A DNA stretch of 64,000 nt from Streptomyces sp. Tue6028 (GCF_002300165.1 NZ_MLCE01000014.1:62001-126000); one strand, 5' to 3'. Positions 17,292 to 27,250 are shown, counted from the stretch's first letter. Numbers and translations: made by a program. The notes: a model not told the origin generated them from the sequence alone.

Positions 17292-18074
17292 TCACTCCTC
17301 GCAGGCCAGGCCGCGGGAGGCGGGCAGCGCGTCGAGGATCCAGGCCCGTTGCTCCGCGATGGCCTTCTCTCCCGTCGTCCACTGGTCGGCGGTCTCCTGG
17401 TGGCGCCGTACGGCGACGAGGGCGTGCTCACCCTCGTGGAGCCGCGGAACGGAGTCCTCGGCCATCAGGAACGTCACCCGGTCGTCGCCCTTCGCCGGCT
17501 TGTAGGAGCGCTCCACGTCCAGGGTCACCCGGTCCTGCCCGCTGCCCGGCACCCGCTCGACCGCTGTGACCCTGCCCTCGACGACGAAACGGGCGCACGC
17601 GAGGTAGCCCGGAGCGCTGAGCGAGGAGTCCTCGCCGCTGCCGCGCTGGTCCGACTTCGCGGAGTCCGCCGAGCCTCCCCCGAGCGCGGATCCCCCGCCC
17701 TGCGCCAGCAGCCAGCTCATGCCGACGACCACCGCGGCCACCGCGGCGACCGCGAGCGTGCCGAGCGACACGGCGAGCGCCCCCGGATGCCGGGAGCGCT
17801 TCCCCGGTCCGCCCGCCGGCCCCCGGTTCCCGGTCCGCCGCGGCCTCCTGGCCCGTGCCGCCTTCCCCGGGGCACGCGCCCCGCCCGTCTCCGACACCTT
17901 CCCGGCGTCCGCCAGGGCGTCGCCGATGAGTCCCAGCTGCTCCCGCAGCAGTGTCAGGTCCGCCGCCGCCGAGCGGTGTTCGGCCATGAACTCCGCGTCG
18001 TCGCGTGCTCCTTCGGGCAACGACTCGTCCGTGATCGCGGCCAGCAGCGCGTCCACACCTTCGTACTCGGCCAC
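17292..18074 (-). CDS. Membrane partner (likely anti-sigma factor) of the adjacent ECF sigma factor
   Basis: A 260-residue single-pass membrane protein: an N-terminal cytoplasmic part of about 100 residues with a basic Arg/Pro-rich linker, one transmembrane helix (LAVSLGTLAVAAVAAVVVGM, about residues 100-119), and an extracytoplasmic part with two or three Cys (YLACARF, GLACEE). No HxxxCxxC zinc motif is seen. The GTG start lies one base after the TGA of the sigma gene, so translation is coupled. This layout is that of an anti-sigma factor, but homology was not checked. Confidence 0.7.
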   Translation of the reverse strand: MAEYEGVDALLAAITDESLPEGARDDAEFMAEHRSAAADLTLLREQLGLIGDALADAGKVSETGGARAPGKAARARRPRRTGNRGPAGGPGKRSRHPGALAVSLGTLAVAAVAAVVVGMSWLLAQGGGSALGGGSADSAKSDQRGSGEDSSLSAPGYLACARFVVEGRVTAVERVPGSGQDRVTLDVERSYKPAKGDDRVTFLMAEDSVPRLHEGEHALVAVRRHQETADQWTTGEKAIAEQRAWILDALPASRGLACEE

Positions 18075-18075
18075 G

Positions 18076-18603
18076 TCACACCACCTCGTCCTCGTGCAGG
18101 CGGGCGCGCAGGGCGCGCACCGCGGCGTGCAGCCGGCTCTTGACCGTGCCCTCCGGGACGCCGAGCTCCTCGGCGATCCCGCGCACGGACAGGTCGGCGT
18201 AGAAGCGCAGGACGAGGACCTGACGCTGGGCGTCGGGCAGTTCGTCCAGGCCCTGGGCGACCGCCAGCGAGAGCACGCTGGAGTCCTCGCCCGAGGGGTG
18301 CTCCAGCTGCCTCAGTGAGGCGAGGCGTTCACCGAGCCGCTCCTGGCGGCGCTTGGCCCGGTGCCAGTCCATCGCCAGGTTCGAGGCGACGACCGCCGCC
18401 CACGCCGACACGTCGCGCGGTGCCTCGTCCCCCTTCGCCGCGCGCTCCAGCAACCGCAGGCGGACCTGCTGCACCCCGTCCGGCAGGTCCGTCTGCGGTA
18501 CACCGCCGAGCGCGAGCACCGCACGCACCCGGCGTTCCTGGGCCGCGTCCAGGGGGTCGTCCACCCCCTGGGCGGCGCGGGCCTTTCTGCGCAGCACAGC
18601 CAC
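18076..18603 (-). CDS. ECF-type RNA polymerase sigma factor
   Basis: A 175-residue sigma factor. Region 2 is seen in WAAVVASNLAMDWHRAKRR and region 4 in DELPDAQRQVLVLRFY followed by the helix-turn-helix ELGVPEGTVKSRLHAAVRALR. There is no extra C-terminal domain. The GTG start at 18603 has GGGAAGGGGAGGG just upstream. A 19-bp palindrome sits 38 bp before the start. The next gene downstream is its coupled membrane partner. Confidence 0.88.
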   Translation of the reverse strand: MAVLRRKARAAQGVDDPLDAAQERRVRAVLALGGVPQTDLPDGVQQVRLRLLERAAKGDEAPRDVSAWAAVVASNLAMDWHRAKRRQERLGERLASLRQLEHPSGEDSSVLSLAVAQGLDELPDAQRQVLVLRFYADLSVRGIAEELGVPEGTVKSRLHAAVRALRARLHEDEVV

Positions 18604-18640
18604 CCCTCCCCTTCCCGCGTTTCCCCTACGACGCGGGTGC

Positions 18641-18659
18641 GGGCCGAAACGTTCGGCCC
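18641..18659. promoter_or_regulatory. Palindrome between the sigma gene and the TerD-domain gene
   Basis: GGGCCGAA (18641-18648) and TTCGGCCC (18652-18659) form a perfect inverted repeat with a 3-bp centre, in the 140-bp divergent gap. A further TTCGG follows at 18662. It may be an operator for either gene, or a hairpin in a 5' leader. Confidence 0.4.
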
Positions 18660-18743
18660 TGTTCGGCGCAGTTTTCCGGACCGCCGCCCTCCCTTTCCCT
18701 CACCCCTCGACTTCACATGATCCTCACTGTCAGCATGTGGCTC

Positions 18744-21047
18744 ATGACGCACATCACCAAAGGAGCCAACACCCCTGTCCCCGCAGCTCTGTTGCGGGTC
18801 GCCGTCTGCCGTCGCGACGCCCCCGGGACACCGCCCGTGGACGCCTCGGCCCTGCTGCTCGACGCGGTCGGCAAGGTGCGCGGCGACGCCGACCTCGTCT
18901 TCTACAACCAGCCGGCGCATCCTTCGGGGGCCGTGCGGCACGCCGGCAACGCGAAGGGCGACGGGCAGCTCGCCGAATGGCTGGAGCTGGACCTGCCGCG
19001 CGTCGAGCCGCAGGTGCAACGGGTGCTGATCGCCGGTTCCTGCGACGGCGGGGTCTTCGGCGAGGTGCCCGGCCTCGCCGTGCAGGCGCTGACCGGTGAC
19101 GGCGCGGTCGTGGCGCACTACGAGGTCACGGACGCGTCGAGCGAGACGGCCTTCGTGCTCGGCGAGTTCTACCGGCGCAACGGGGAGTGGAAGTTCCGGG
19201 CGGTCGGCCAGGGGTACGCGTCGGGGCTCGCGGGGCTGGCCACGGACTTCGGCATCGCGGTGGAGGAGGAGCCGACCGGGCCCGAGCCGTCCGACGCGGT
19301 GCCCCCGTCGCCGTCGGGTCCGGTACCGCTGGACACCGTGCCCTCGAAGACGACGGGACCGGTGCCGGTACCGGCACCGATGCCGGCGGCCGCGGTGCCC
19401 GCGCCGCCGCCGGGGCCGGGCCCGACGGGAGCCGTGCCGCCGGTCCCGCACAGTGGCGCCCCGTTCCCGTTCGGGCCCGGCTTCGCGCCCGTCGTGCAGC
19501 GCGGCCGCGGTCAGGGAGTGGTCAGCGTGGGCGGGTCCGTCCCTCCCGGCCCCGTGCTCGTCGAGGCCTGGCACCAGGGCGAGGGCTACATCTACGCGTA
19601 CACGCTCACCAAGCGGAACAAGGACGACAAGCTCGTCTTCAACAACACCATCACCGACTTCCACGGGCGGGCTCTCGTCTTCCAGGGGGACGACCGGCGC
19701 CTGCGGCTGCGGGTCACCGGTGACAACGACTGGACGGTGTCCCTCCAGCCGCTGTCGGCGGTCCGCCATCTCGAAGGCACCGTGCAGGGCATCGGCCCCG
19801 AGGTGCTCGCCTACACGGGCACGGAGGCCGACGTCGACGCGGAGTTCGCCGGCGACAGCGACGGCGACGGCTCGTTCGTCGTGTGGAGCGTGGACGCGCA
19901 CAATCTCCAGGGCTCCCAGGACCTGATCTTCAACGACGTCGGGCGGCTCCGGCAGACCGCGCCCGTCCCGGCGGGCCCGCTGCTGCTGCTCGTCGAGGCC
20001 GACGGCCCCTGGCAGCTGACCGCCCGGCCGCTGCCCGCCCTCGACCCCGGCCCGGCCACGACGTTCGAGCCGCCGGCCGTCGCCGTGCCGCCCGCGCCTC
20101 CCGCCGCGGTCCCGCAGGCACCTCCCGCCGCCGTCCCCGCGGCACCGCCCGCCCAGCCGTACCCGGCCGCGGGCGACGGCGCGGCCAAGGACGGGCCCCG
20201 CACGAAAGGCCTCCTCGGCCGCTTCGGCCGCGCCAAGGACGAGCACTCGGGCCGCGGCGCGAAGACGGTCACGCTGGTCAACCCGGAGCCCGGGAAGCCC
20301 GCGATCCTCGAATACTCGATCAAGGACGAGAACGAGTACGGCGGCTACCGGGTCGAGCGGCTGGACGAGTACGACGACGCCGACAAGTTCATGGAATCGA
20401 GCACGCACGGGGTGGAGGGCCGCACCCTCGTGTTCGGCTCGGGCGAGAGCGAGGTCCGGCTGCGGCTGGAGCGCGTGGGCGCGTGGAGTCTGCGCCTGCT
20501 GCCCGTCGAGGCCGCGACACCGCTGACCGGGAAGACGGAGGGCAAGGGCAGCACGGTGTTCCGCCACACCGGACCGCCCGCGGTGCAGACCCTGCGCCGC
20601 CTCACCCGGGACGAGGATCCGCTGGAGACCTCCGTCGTCCAGGCGGACGGCAGGAAGAGCATGAGCGCGAGCACGGCGGGGCGGCGCCGGCCCGTCGTCG
20701 GCCCCCTGTCGGTGTCGGCGGCCGGATACTGCTACCTGCTGGTCACCGCCCGTCACACGACGGGCTGGCAGATCGAGCCGGCCTCCCTCGACACCGTGCC
20801 CGCGTTCACCGACAAGGTGTCGGGGCAGGGCTACGCGGTCGTCCGTCACACCGGCCCGGCGGCCGAGATGATGGTCCGCTACGAGGTGCGCGGCCTGCTC
20901 GACCTCATCGCCCTGTGGGAGCTCGACGAGCGTCTCGAACCGATCCGCCGGATCAGCATGGCCACCGGTCTCCAGCACATACCGCAGGGCCTCGTCCAGG
21001 TCAGGACCAGCGGCGGCGGCAAGTGGACCATCGAGGCGCGCGGCTGA
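18744..21047 (+). CDS. TerD-domain protein with repeated beta-rich modules
   Basis: A 767-residue cytoplasmic protein. Residues 1 to about 180 form a TerD/tellurium-resistance domain, opening THITKGANTPVP and containing GDADLVFYNQP (calcium-type Asp cluster) and EWLELDLPRV. A Pro-rich linker follows, then beta-rich modules with a recurring segment: GTVQGIGPEVLAYTG, GKTEGKGSTVFRHTG and DKVSGQGYAVVRHTG. A second Pro/Ala linker separates the first module from the rest. TerD proteins are linked to stress and membrane-associated chemical defence. The start ATG has only a weak ribosome site; ATG at 18735 is in frame and possible. Confidence 0.75.
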   Translation: MTHITKGANTPVPAALLRVAVCRRDAPGTPPVDASALLLDAVGKVRGDADLVFYNQPAHPSGAVRHAGNAKGDGQLAEWLELDLPRVEPQVQRVLIAGSCDGGVFGEVPGLAVQALTGDGAVVAHYEVTDASSETAFVLGEFYRRNGEWKFRAVGQGYASGLAGLATDFGIAVEEEPTGPEPSDAVPPSPSGPVPLDTVPSKTTGPVPVPAPMPAAAVPAPPPGPGPTGAVPPVPHSGAPFPFGPGFAPVVQRGRGQGVVSVGGSVPPGPVLVEAWHQGEGYIYAYTLTKRNKDDKLVFNNTITDFHGRALVFQGDDRRLRLRVTGDNDWTVSLQPLSAVRHLEGTVQGIGPEVLAYTGTEADVDAEFAGDSDGDGSFVVWSVDAHNLQGSQDLIFNDVGRLRQTAPVPAGPLLLLVEADGPWQLTARPLPALDPGPATTFEPPAVAVPPAPPAAVPQAPPAAVPAAPPAQPYPAAGDGAAKDGPRTKGLLGRFGRAKDEHSGRGAKTVTLVNPEPGKPAILEYSIKDENEYGGYRVERLDEYDDADKFMESSTHGVEGRTLVFGSGESEVRLRLERVGAWSLRLLPVEAATPLTGKTEGKGSTVFRHTGPPAVQTLRRLTRDEDPLETSVVQADGRKSMSASTAGRRRPVVGPLSVSAAGYCYLLVTARHTTGWQIEPASLDTVPAFTDKVSGQGYAVVRHTGPAAEMMVRYEVRGLLDLIALWELDERLEPIRRISMATGLQHIPQGLVQVRTSGGGKWTIEARG

Positions 21048-22340
<1,293 letters not shown>

Positions 22341-22357
22341 CCTACCGGGACGCTGCC

Positions 22358-22404
22358 CACAGCCCCCGGGGCGGGACCTGACCGGTCCCGCCCCGGGGGC
22401 TGTG
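22358..22404. terminator. Perfect long hairpin terminator between asd and the DUF1203 gene
   Basis: The arms are 21 bp each and perfectly complementary (22358-22378 and 22384-22404) around loop TGACC. The arms run from CACAGCCCCC to GGGGGCTGTG. It lies between convergent genes and should act in both directions. Confidence 0.9.
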
Positions 22405-22433
22405 TGTCGTCGGGGTGGGCGCGCCTCGTGGCG

Positions 22434-22907
22434 TCAGGGGCGGCGCACCTCGTAGAGGAAGCAGCCGTACTCCACGGCCCGCACATGGACGAGGGCCACC
22501 TCGGGGTCGGCGAAGGCCTCGGCGAAGGCGTCCTCGAACTCCGCGGGGGCCGCCACGAGCCGCCCGCCGAGGATGCGGCCGTCCGCGGAGTAGCGGCGCA
22601 CCGTGCGGTGGGCGTTCGTGAACGGCAGGCCGCCGTCCGGCCCCGCGCACTCCTCGGCGTGCACGAAGACGGGCCCCTGCTCGTCGTACGGCCCCGGATC
22701 GGCCCCCGACCCGGCCGCCCACCGCCGCAGCGGCGCGTAGGAGACGAGCACGATCCGCTCCCCCGGCTCGCTGCGGCGCAGACAGCAGCGCAGCGGGGCG
22801 CCCCCCTCCTCGTCCACGAGGGGGACACGGCGGCGGCCCGCGTCGTCGGTGTCGCGGAGCTCCTTCAGGACGGCCGGCGGAACGGCTTGTGCGGTGTACG
22901 TCGTCAT
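22434..22907 (-). CDS. DUF1203-family protein
   Basis: A 157-residue soluble protein. The segments LRCCLRRSEPGERIVLVSYAP, GPVFVHAEECAG and HRTVRRYSADGRI match what I recall of the DUF1203 family, whose function is unknown. Both HAEEC and the CC pair could bind metal. The ATG at 22907 has a weak GGGAG 11 nt upstream. It is divergent from the second pepN (112-bp gap). Confidence 0.8.
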   Translation of the reverse strand: MTTYTAQAVPPAVLKELRDTDDAGRRRVPLVDEEGGAPLRCCLRRSEPGERIVLVSYAPLRRWAAGSGADPGPYDEQGPVFVHAEECAGPDGGLPFTNAHRTVRRYSADGRILGGRLVAAPAEFEDAFAEAFADPEVALVHVRAVEYGCFLYEVRRP

Positions 22908-23019
22908 GTGTCCAGGCTCCCGCCCGCCGGGGGCCCGCACCGGCGGGAAACGGACATCGCATTCGATGCAGGTCCCGTGGAAGGATGGCGCAACCCACAC
23001 ATAACGAGGAGATGACCGC

Positions 23020-25599
23020 GTGCCTGGCACAAACCTGACCCGCGAAGAGGCGCAGCAGCGCGCGAAGCTGCTCACCGTTGACTCGTACGAGGTCGATCTC
23101 GACCTCTCCGGCGCGCAGGAGGGCGGCACCTACAGGTCCGTGACCACGGTGCGCTTCGACTCCGCCGAGACCGGCGCGGAGTCCTTCATCGACCTGGTGG
23201 CCCCGACCGTCCACGAGGTCACCCTGAACGGGGACGCGCTCGACCCGGCCGAGGTCTTCGCCGACTCGCGGATCGCGCTGCCCAACCTGCTGGAGGGCCG
23301 CAACGTGCTCCGCGTGGTCGCCGACTGCGCGTACACCAACACCGGCGAGGGTCTGCACCGGTTCGTCGACCCGGTCGACGAGCAGGCCTACCTGTACACC
23401 CAGTTCGAGGTCCCGGACGCCCGGCGCGTGTTCGCCTCCTTCGAGCAGCCCGACCTGAAGGCCACCTTCCAGTTCACCGTGAAGGCGCCCACGGGCTGGA
23501 CCGTCATCTCCAACTCGCCGACGCCGGAGCCCAAGGACGACGTCTGGGCGTTCGAGCCGACGCCGCGGATCTCGACGTACATCACCGCGCTGATCGTGGG
23601 CCCGTACCACTCGGTGCACAGCGTGTACGAGAAGGACGGGCAGTCCGTCCCGCTCGGCATCTACTGCCGCCCCTCGCTCGCCGAGTTCCTCGACTCGGAC
23701 GCGATCTTCGAGGTCACCCGGCAGGGCTTCGACTGGTTCCAGGAGAAGTTCGACTACGCGTACCCGTTCAAGAAGTACGACCAGCTGTTCGTGCCCGAGT
23801 TCAACGCGGGCGCCATGGAGAACGCCGGTGCCGTGACCATCCGGGACCAGTACGTCTTCCGGTCCAAGGTGACGGACGCCGCGTACGAGGTGCGTGCCGA
23901 GACCATCCTGCACGAGCTGGCCCACATGTGGTTCGGCGACCTCGTGACCATGGAGTGGTGGAACGACCTCTGGCTGAACGAGTCCTTCGCCACCTACACC
24001 TCCATCGCCTGTCAGGCGTACGCGCCGGACAGCCGCTGGCCGCACTCGTGGACCACGTTCGCCAACTCCATGAAGACGTGGGCGTACCGGCAGGACCAGC
24101 TCCCGTCGACCCACCCGATCATGGCCGAGATCCGCGACCTGGACGACGTCCTCGTCAACTTCGACGGCATCACCTACGCCAAGGGCGCCAGCGTCCTGAA
24201 GCAGCTCGTCGCGTACGTCGGCATGGACGAGTTCTTCCGCGGGGTGCAGGCCTACTTCAAGGCGCACGCGTTCGGCAACACGCGTCTGTCCGACCTGCTG
24301 GGCGCCCTGGAGGAGACCTCCGGACGCGACCTGAAGACCTGGTCGCAGAAGTGGCTCCAGACCGCGGGCATCAACATCCTGCGCCCGGAGATCGAGACGG
24401 ACGCGGACGGTGTCATCACGTCCTTCGCGATCCGTCAGGAGGCCCCGGCGCTGCCCGCCGGCGCGAAGGGCGAGCCGACGCTGCGCCCGCACCGCATCGC
24501 GGTGGGCCTGTACGACCTGGACGCGGACAGCGGCAAGCTGGTCCGCGGCGAGCGCGTCGAACTGGACGTGGACGGCGAACTGACCGCCGTGCCGCAGCTC
24601 GTCGGCAAGGCCCGCCCGGCCGTCGTCCTGCTCAACGACGACGACCTGTCGTACGCCAAGGTGCGTCTGGACGAGGCCTCGCTGGCCTTCGTCACCGAGC
24701 ACCTCGGCGACTTCGAGGCCTCCCTGCCGCGCGCCCTGTGCTGGGCGTCCGCCTGGGACATGACGCGTGACGCGGAGCTCGCGACCCGCGACTACCTGTC
24801 CCTGGTGCTGTCCGGCATCGGCAAGGAGTCCGACATCGGCGTGGTGCAGTCCCTGCACCGCCAGGTGAAGCTGGCGATCGAGCTGTACGCCGACCCGTCG
24901 GCCCGCGAGGCCCTGCTGACCCGCTGGACCGACGCGACGCTCGCCCACCTGCGCGCGGCCGAGCCGGGCGGCGACCACCAGCTGGCCTGGGCGCGTGCCT
25001 TCGCGGCGACCGCCCGTACACCGGAGCAGCTGGACCTCCTGGAGGCGCTGCTCGAAGGCCGCGAGAGCATCGAGGGTCTCGCCGTCGACACCGAGCTGCG
25101 CTGGGCGTTCGTGGAACGGCTGGCGGCCGTCGGGCGCTTCGACGAGGCGGAGATCGCCGCCGAGTACGAGCGCGACAAGACGGCGGCCGGCGAGCGGCAC
25201 GCGGCCACGGCCCGTGCGGCCCGTCCCACCGAGGAGGCCAAGGCGGAGGCGTGGGCCTCGGTCGTCGAGTCGGACAAGCTCCCGAACGCCGTGCAGGAGG
25301 CGGTCATCGCGGGCTTCGTGCAGACCGACCAGCGTGAGCTGCTGGCGCCCTACACGGACCGGTTCTTCGCCGTGGTGAAGGACGTCTGGGACGCCCGGTC
25401 GCACGAGATGGCGCAGCAGATCGCCGTCGGTCTCTACCCGTCCGTGCAGGTCTTCGAGGACACCCTCGCCAAGACGGACGCGTGGCTGGCCGCCGCCGAG
25501 CCCAACGCGGCCCTGCGGCGCCTGGTCTCGGAGTCCCGCTCGGGCGTCGAGCGGGCCCTGAAGGCTCAGCGGGCCGACGCGCAGGCCGCGACCGCCTAG
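23020..25599 (+). CDS. pepN: Aminopeptidase N, M1 family (second copy)
   Basis: An 859-residue zinc aminopeptidase with GAMEN at 264-268, HELAH at 298-302 and the third zinc ligand Glu321. The whole sequence aligns with the copy at 2269-4854, starting PGxNLxREEAQxRAxLL in both. This copy keeps NAGAMENAGAV, the more usual wording, and by context is the likelier orthologue of the main Streptomyces pepN. The GTG start follows GAGGAG at 8 nt. It is convergent with the M14 carboxypeptidase of the peptide locus. Confidence 0.95.
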   Translation: MPGTNLTREEAQQRAKLLTVDSYEVDLDLSGAQEGGTYRSVTTVRFDSAETGAESFIDLVAPTVHEVTLNGDALDPAEVFADSRIALPNLLEGRNVLRVVADCAYTNTGEGLHRFVDPVDEQAYLYTQFEVPDARRVFASFEQPDLKATFQFTVKAPTGWTVISNSPTPEPKDDVWAFEPTPRISTYITALIVGPYHSVHSVYEKDGQSVPLGIYCRPSLAEFLDSDAIFEVTRQGFDWFQEKFDYAYPFKKYDQLFVPEFNAGAMENAGAVTIRDQYVFRSKVTDAAYEVRAETILHELAHMWFGDLVTMEWWNDLWLNESFATYTSIACQAYAPDSRWPHSWTTFANSMKTWAYRQDQLPSTHPIMAEIRDLDDVLVNFDGITYAKGASVLKQLVAYVGMDEFFRGVQAYFKAHAFGNTRLSDLLGALEETSGRDLKTWSQKWLQTAGINILRPEIETDADGVITSFAIRQEAPALPAGAKGEPTLRPHRIAVGLYDLDADSGKLVRGERVELDVDGELTAVPQLVGKARPAVVLLNDDDLSYAKVRLDEASLAFVTEHLGDFEASLPRALCWASAWDMTRDAELATRDYLSLVLSGIGKESDIGVVQSLHRQVKLAIELYADPSAREALLTRWTDATLAHLRAAEPGGDHQLAWARAFAATARTPEQLDLLEALLEGRESIEGLAVDTELRWAFVERLAAVGRFDEAEIAAEYERDKTAAGERHAATARAARPTEEAKAEAWASVVESDKLPNAVQEAVIAGFVQTDQRELLAPYTDRFFAVVKDVWDARSHEMAQQIAVGLYPSVQVFEDTLAKTDAWLAAAEPNAALRRLVSESRSGVERALKAQRADAQAATA

Positions 25600-25609
25600 C
25601 GGCGGGCGA

Positions 25610-25646
25610 CGGCGGGCGGGTGACCGGGCCGGTCACCCGCCCGCCG
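25610..25646. terminator. Bidirectional hairpin between pepN and the M14 gene
   Basis: Arms of 16 bp (25610-25625 and 25631-25646), perfect, loop GGGCC. The right arm overlaps the stop codon of the M14 gene on the other strand. Confidence 0.8.
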
Positions 25647-26898
25647 CGCACACCAGACGGGCCGTGTCGAGCATGGTCCGCACATGCAGTCCGGTCTGCG
25701 CGGACACCGGCACCCACCGCAGGTCGTACGACTTCTGCAGTTCCTGGCACCACTCGCGCACGAGGTCCGCGAGGACGGCGGCCGTGTCGGGCCGGGTGCG
25801 GGCGAGGGCCCGGCGCATCATGGCCGCCGCGCGCAGCGGGATGCGGCGCGCGGAGATCCCGAGGGTCGCGAAGTGTCCCTGGTAGGGGCTCGGCTCCTCC
25901 GCGGCCCAGGTCCGCACGATCGACGGCGCCACCTCGACGAGTTCGCATGCCGCGTCGTAGAGCGGCATCAGGTCGTCGGGGACGTCGGCGGCCGTCCGGT
26001 CGCCGAGCGCCTCCACGAGTTCCCGGGTGTGTCCCAGCAGGACGTCGCCGACGCGCGCGATCTCCCGTTCCGGGGCGCCGGCGGGGCGTGCGTCGCTCAT
26101 CGCCGGCACGCACCAGGCGGGGGTCTCGACCAGGACGGTGAGGGTGCCGTAGCGGCGGGGGTAGAGCCAGGTGCTCTCGGCGACGAAACCGCTCGGGTCC
26201 CGTTCGCCGCCGCCACGGTCGTCGGGCAGCAGCAGGACGCCGGGCGCGTCCAGCCGCCAGTCGGGGCCGTCGCAGGGGTGCCGGTCGAGGGGGATCCGCA
26301 GGCGGGCGGCCGTCCTCCGGAAGGCGTCGGCCGCGCCGGGCACCTCCCGCGTCGCCATCATGAAGGCCGCCCCGACCTCGATGCCGTGCAGCGTGAACTG
26401 TGCGACGGGCCGCAGTTCGTCGAGCAGCCCGACGAGCGCCCTCGACTCCGGGAGCGGTGCGCGGGGCTCGTCGGGCCCGGGCAGCGACTCCGGCTGGCGG
26501 GCGAACGCCGGCCGGTAGAAGGCGCGATGGCACTCCTCCAGGGAGGGTTGCGGCTCCTCGGGCGTCCAGCCGTGCGCGAGTCGCGCGCCGTCCGGGTCGA
26601 GGCAGAGCAGGAAGTGCCAGGTGCAGCCGAGGCGTTCGAGCACCTCGGGCCGGTGGGCGAACAGCGCGGCGAGGCGGAGCACGGAGGTGCCGCCCACCGG
26701 TTCGTTGGCGTGCGCGCCGGCGACGGTGAGGATCTGCCGGTCCCCGTGTCCGGCGGACAGCAGCCACAGCGGGTGCCCGGCACGGCTCTCGCCTGCCGGG
26801 CGCAGCCGCAGCACCCGCGGTGCCGCGGCGACCAGCGCGCGGGCCCGCCGCTCCAGTTCGTCGACGGCCGGATAGACCGGATGGAGCGGTGTCCGCAC
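25633..26898 (-). CDS. M14-family zinc carboxypeptidase in a mini-peptide operon
   Basis: A 421-residue cytoplasmic enzyme with no signal peptide. Zinc ligands His63 and Glu66 in GAHANEP and His171 in TLHGIE, and the catalytic Glu258 in VLVETPAW, give the M14 pattern. M14 enzymes remove C-terminal residues, or cleave amides at a C-terminal position. The GTG start has GGAGGA 5 nt upstream and lies only 13 bp after the stop of the second mini-gene, so it is co-transcribed with both peptides. Inferred role: trimming or maturing the C-terminus of these peptides. A desuccinylase-like activity is the alternative. Confidence 0.85.
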   Translation of the reverse strand: MRTPLHPVYPAVDELERRARALVAAAPRVLRLRPAGESRAGHPLWLLSAGHGDRQILTVAGAHANEPVGGTSVLRLAALFAHRPEVLERLGCTWHFLLCLDPDGARLAHGWTPEEPQPSLEECHRAFYRPAFARQPESLPGPDEPRAPLPESRALVGLLDELRPVAQFTLHGIEVGAAFMMATREVPGAADAFRRTAARLRIPLDRHPCDGPDWRLDAPGVLLLPDDRGGGERDPSGFVAESTWLYPRRYGTLTVLVETPAWCVPAMSDARPAGAPEREIARVGDVLLGHTRELVEALGDRTAADVPDDLMPLYDAACELVEVAPSIVRTWAAEEPSPYQGHFATLGISARRIPLRAAAMMRRALARTRPDTAAVLADLVREWCQELQKSYDLRWVPVSAQTGLHVRTMLDTARLVCAAGG

Positions 26899-26911
26899 GC
26901 TGGTCCTCCGA

Positions 26912-26986
26912 TCAGGCGCCCTGGGAGTTACTGTCCCCAGTGGTCTCCTTCTTGTCCAGCGGGCGAATCACGATCTTGGTAGGCAT
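26912..26986 (-). CDS. Mini-peptide 1 (24 aa), putative RiPP precursor
   Basis: A 24-residue ORF reading MPTKIVIRPLDKKETT, then GDSNSQGA. The ribosome site GAGAGGAG lies 5 nt before the ATG, among the best in the window. The first 18 residues differ from mini-peptide 2 only in the start codon residue; the tails differ. There is no Cys. It sits directly before the M14 gene. I infer a short recognition part (KIVIRPLDKK) and a variable C-terminal core. It is too short for usual gene finders and could be missed. Confidence 0.75.
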   Translation of the reverse strand: MPTKIVIRPLDKKETTGDSNSQGA

Positions 26987-27050
26987 GCCGACTCCTCTCC
27001 GTTCACAACCTGGGGCGTGCTGAAGGGTGTTGTCCGAGCGGCGGGGGCAC

Positions 27051-27128
27051 TCAGCCGCCGTTGCCTCCGCTGCTGTCGCCCGTGGTCTCCTTCTTGTCCA
27101 GCGGGCGGATCACGATCTTGGTGGGCAC
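27051..27128 (-). CDS. Mini-peptide 2 (25 aa), putative RiPP precursor
   Basis: A 25-residue ORF starting at GTG: VPTKIVIRPLDKKETT, then GDSSGGNGG. The ribosome site GAGGAG lies 5 nt upstream. It is the first gene of the minus-strand operon (mini-peptide 2, mini-peptide 1, M14). About 45 bp of coding sequence are nearly identical at DNA level to mini-peptide 1 at an offset of 142 bp, so the pair arose by a recent or conserved duplication. The tail ends in Gly-Gly, which is notable beside an E1/ThiF-like enzyme, since such enzymes adenylate peptide C-termini. Confidence 0.75.
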   Translation of the reverse strand: MPTKIVIRPLDKKETTGDSSGGNGG

Positions 27129-27250
27129 GTCAACTCCTCACCTCTGTTGTGGGGTTGAGCTCTCCGACGTCATGGTCGACCACTCTTGTCAAGGCTCGAC
27201 TCGTGGGATCAGAGTGTCAAGGCATGTGCCTGTAAACGGGAGGGATCCTG
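27129..27250. promoter_or_regulatory. Divergent control region of the mini-peptide locus
   Basis: The 122-bp gap separates the minus-strand peptide operon from the plus-strand ThiF/M50 operon. TGTCAAGG occurs twice in direct orientation (27187-27194 and 27215-27222, 28 bp apart); on the minus strand each gives TTGACA, a -35-like hexamer. I cannot assign a matching -10 box with confidence. A shared regulator site is possible. Confidence 0.45.
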
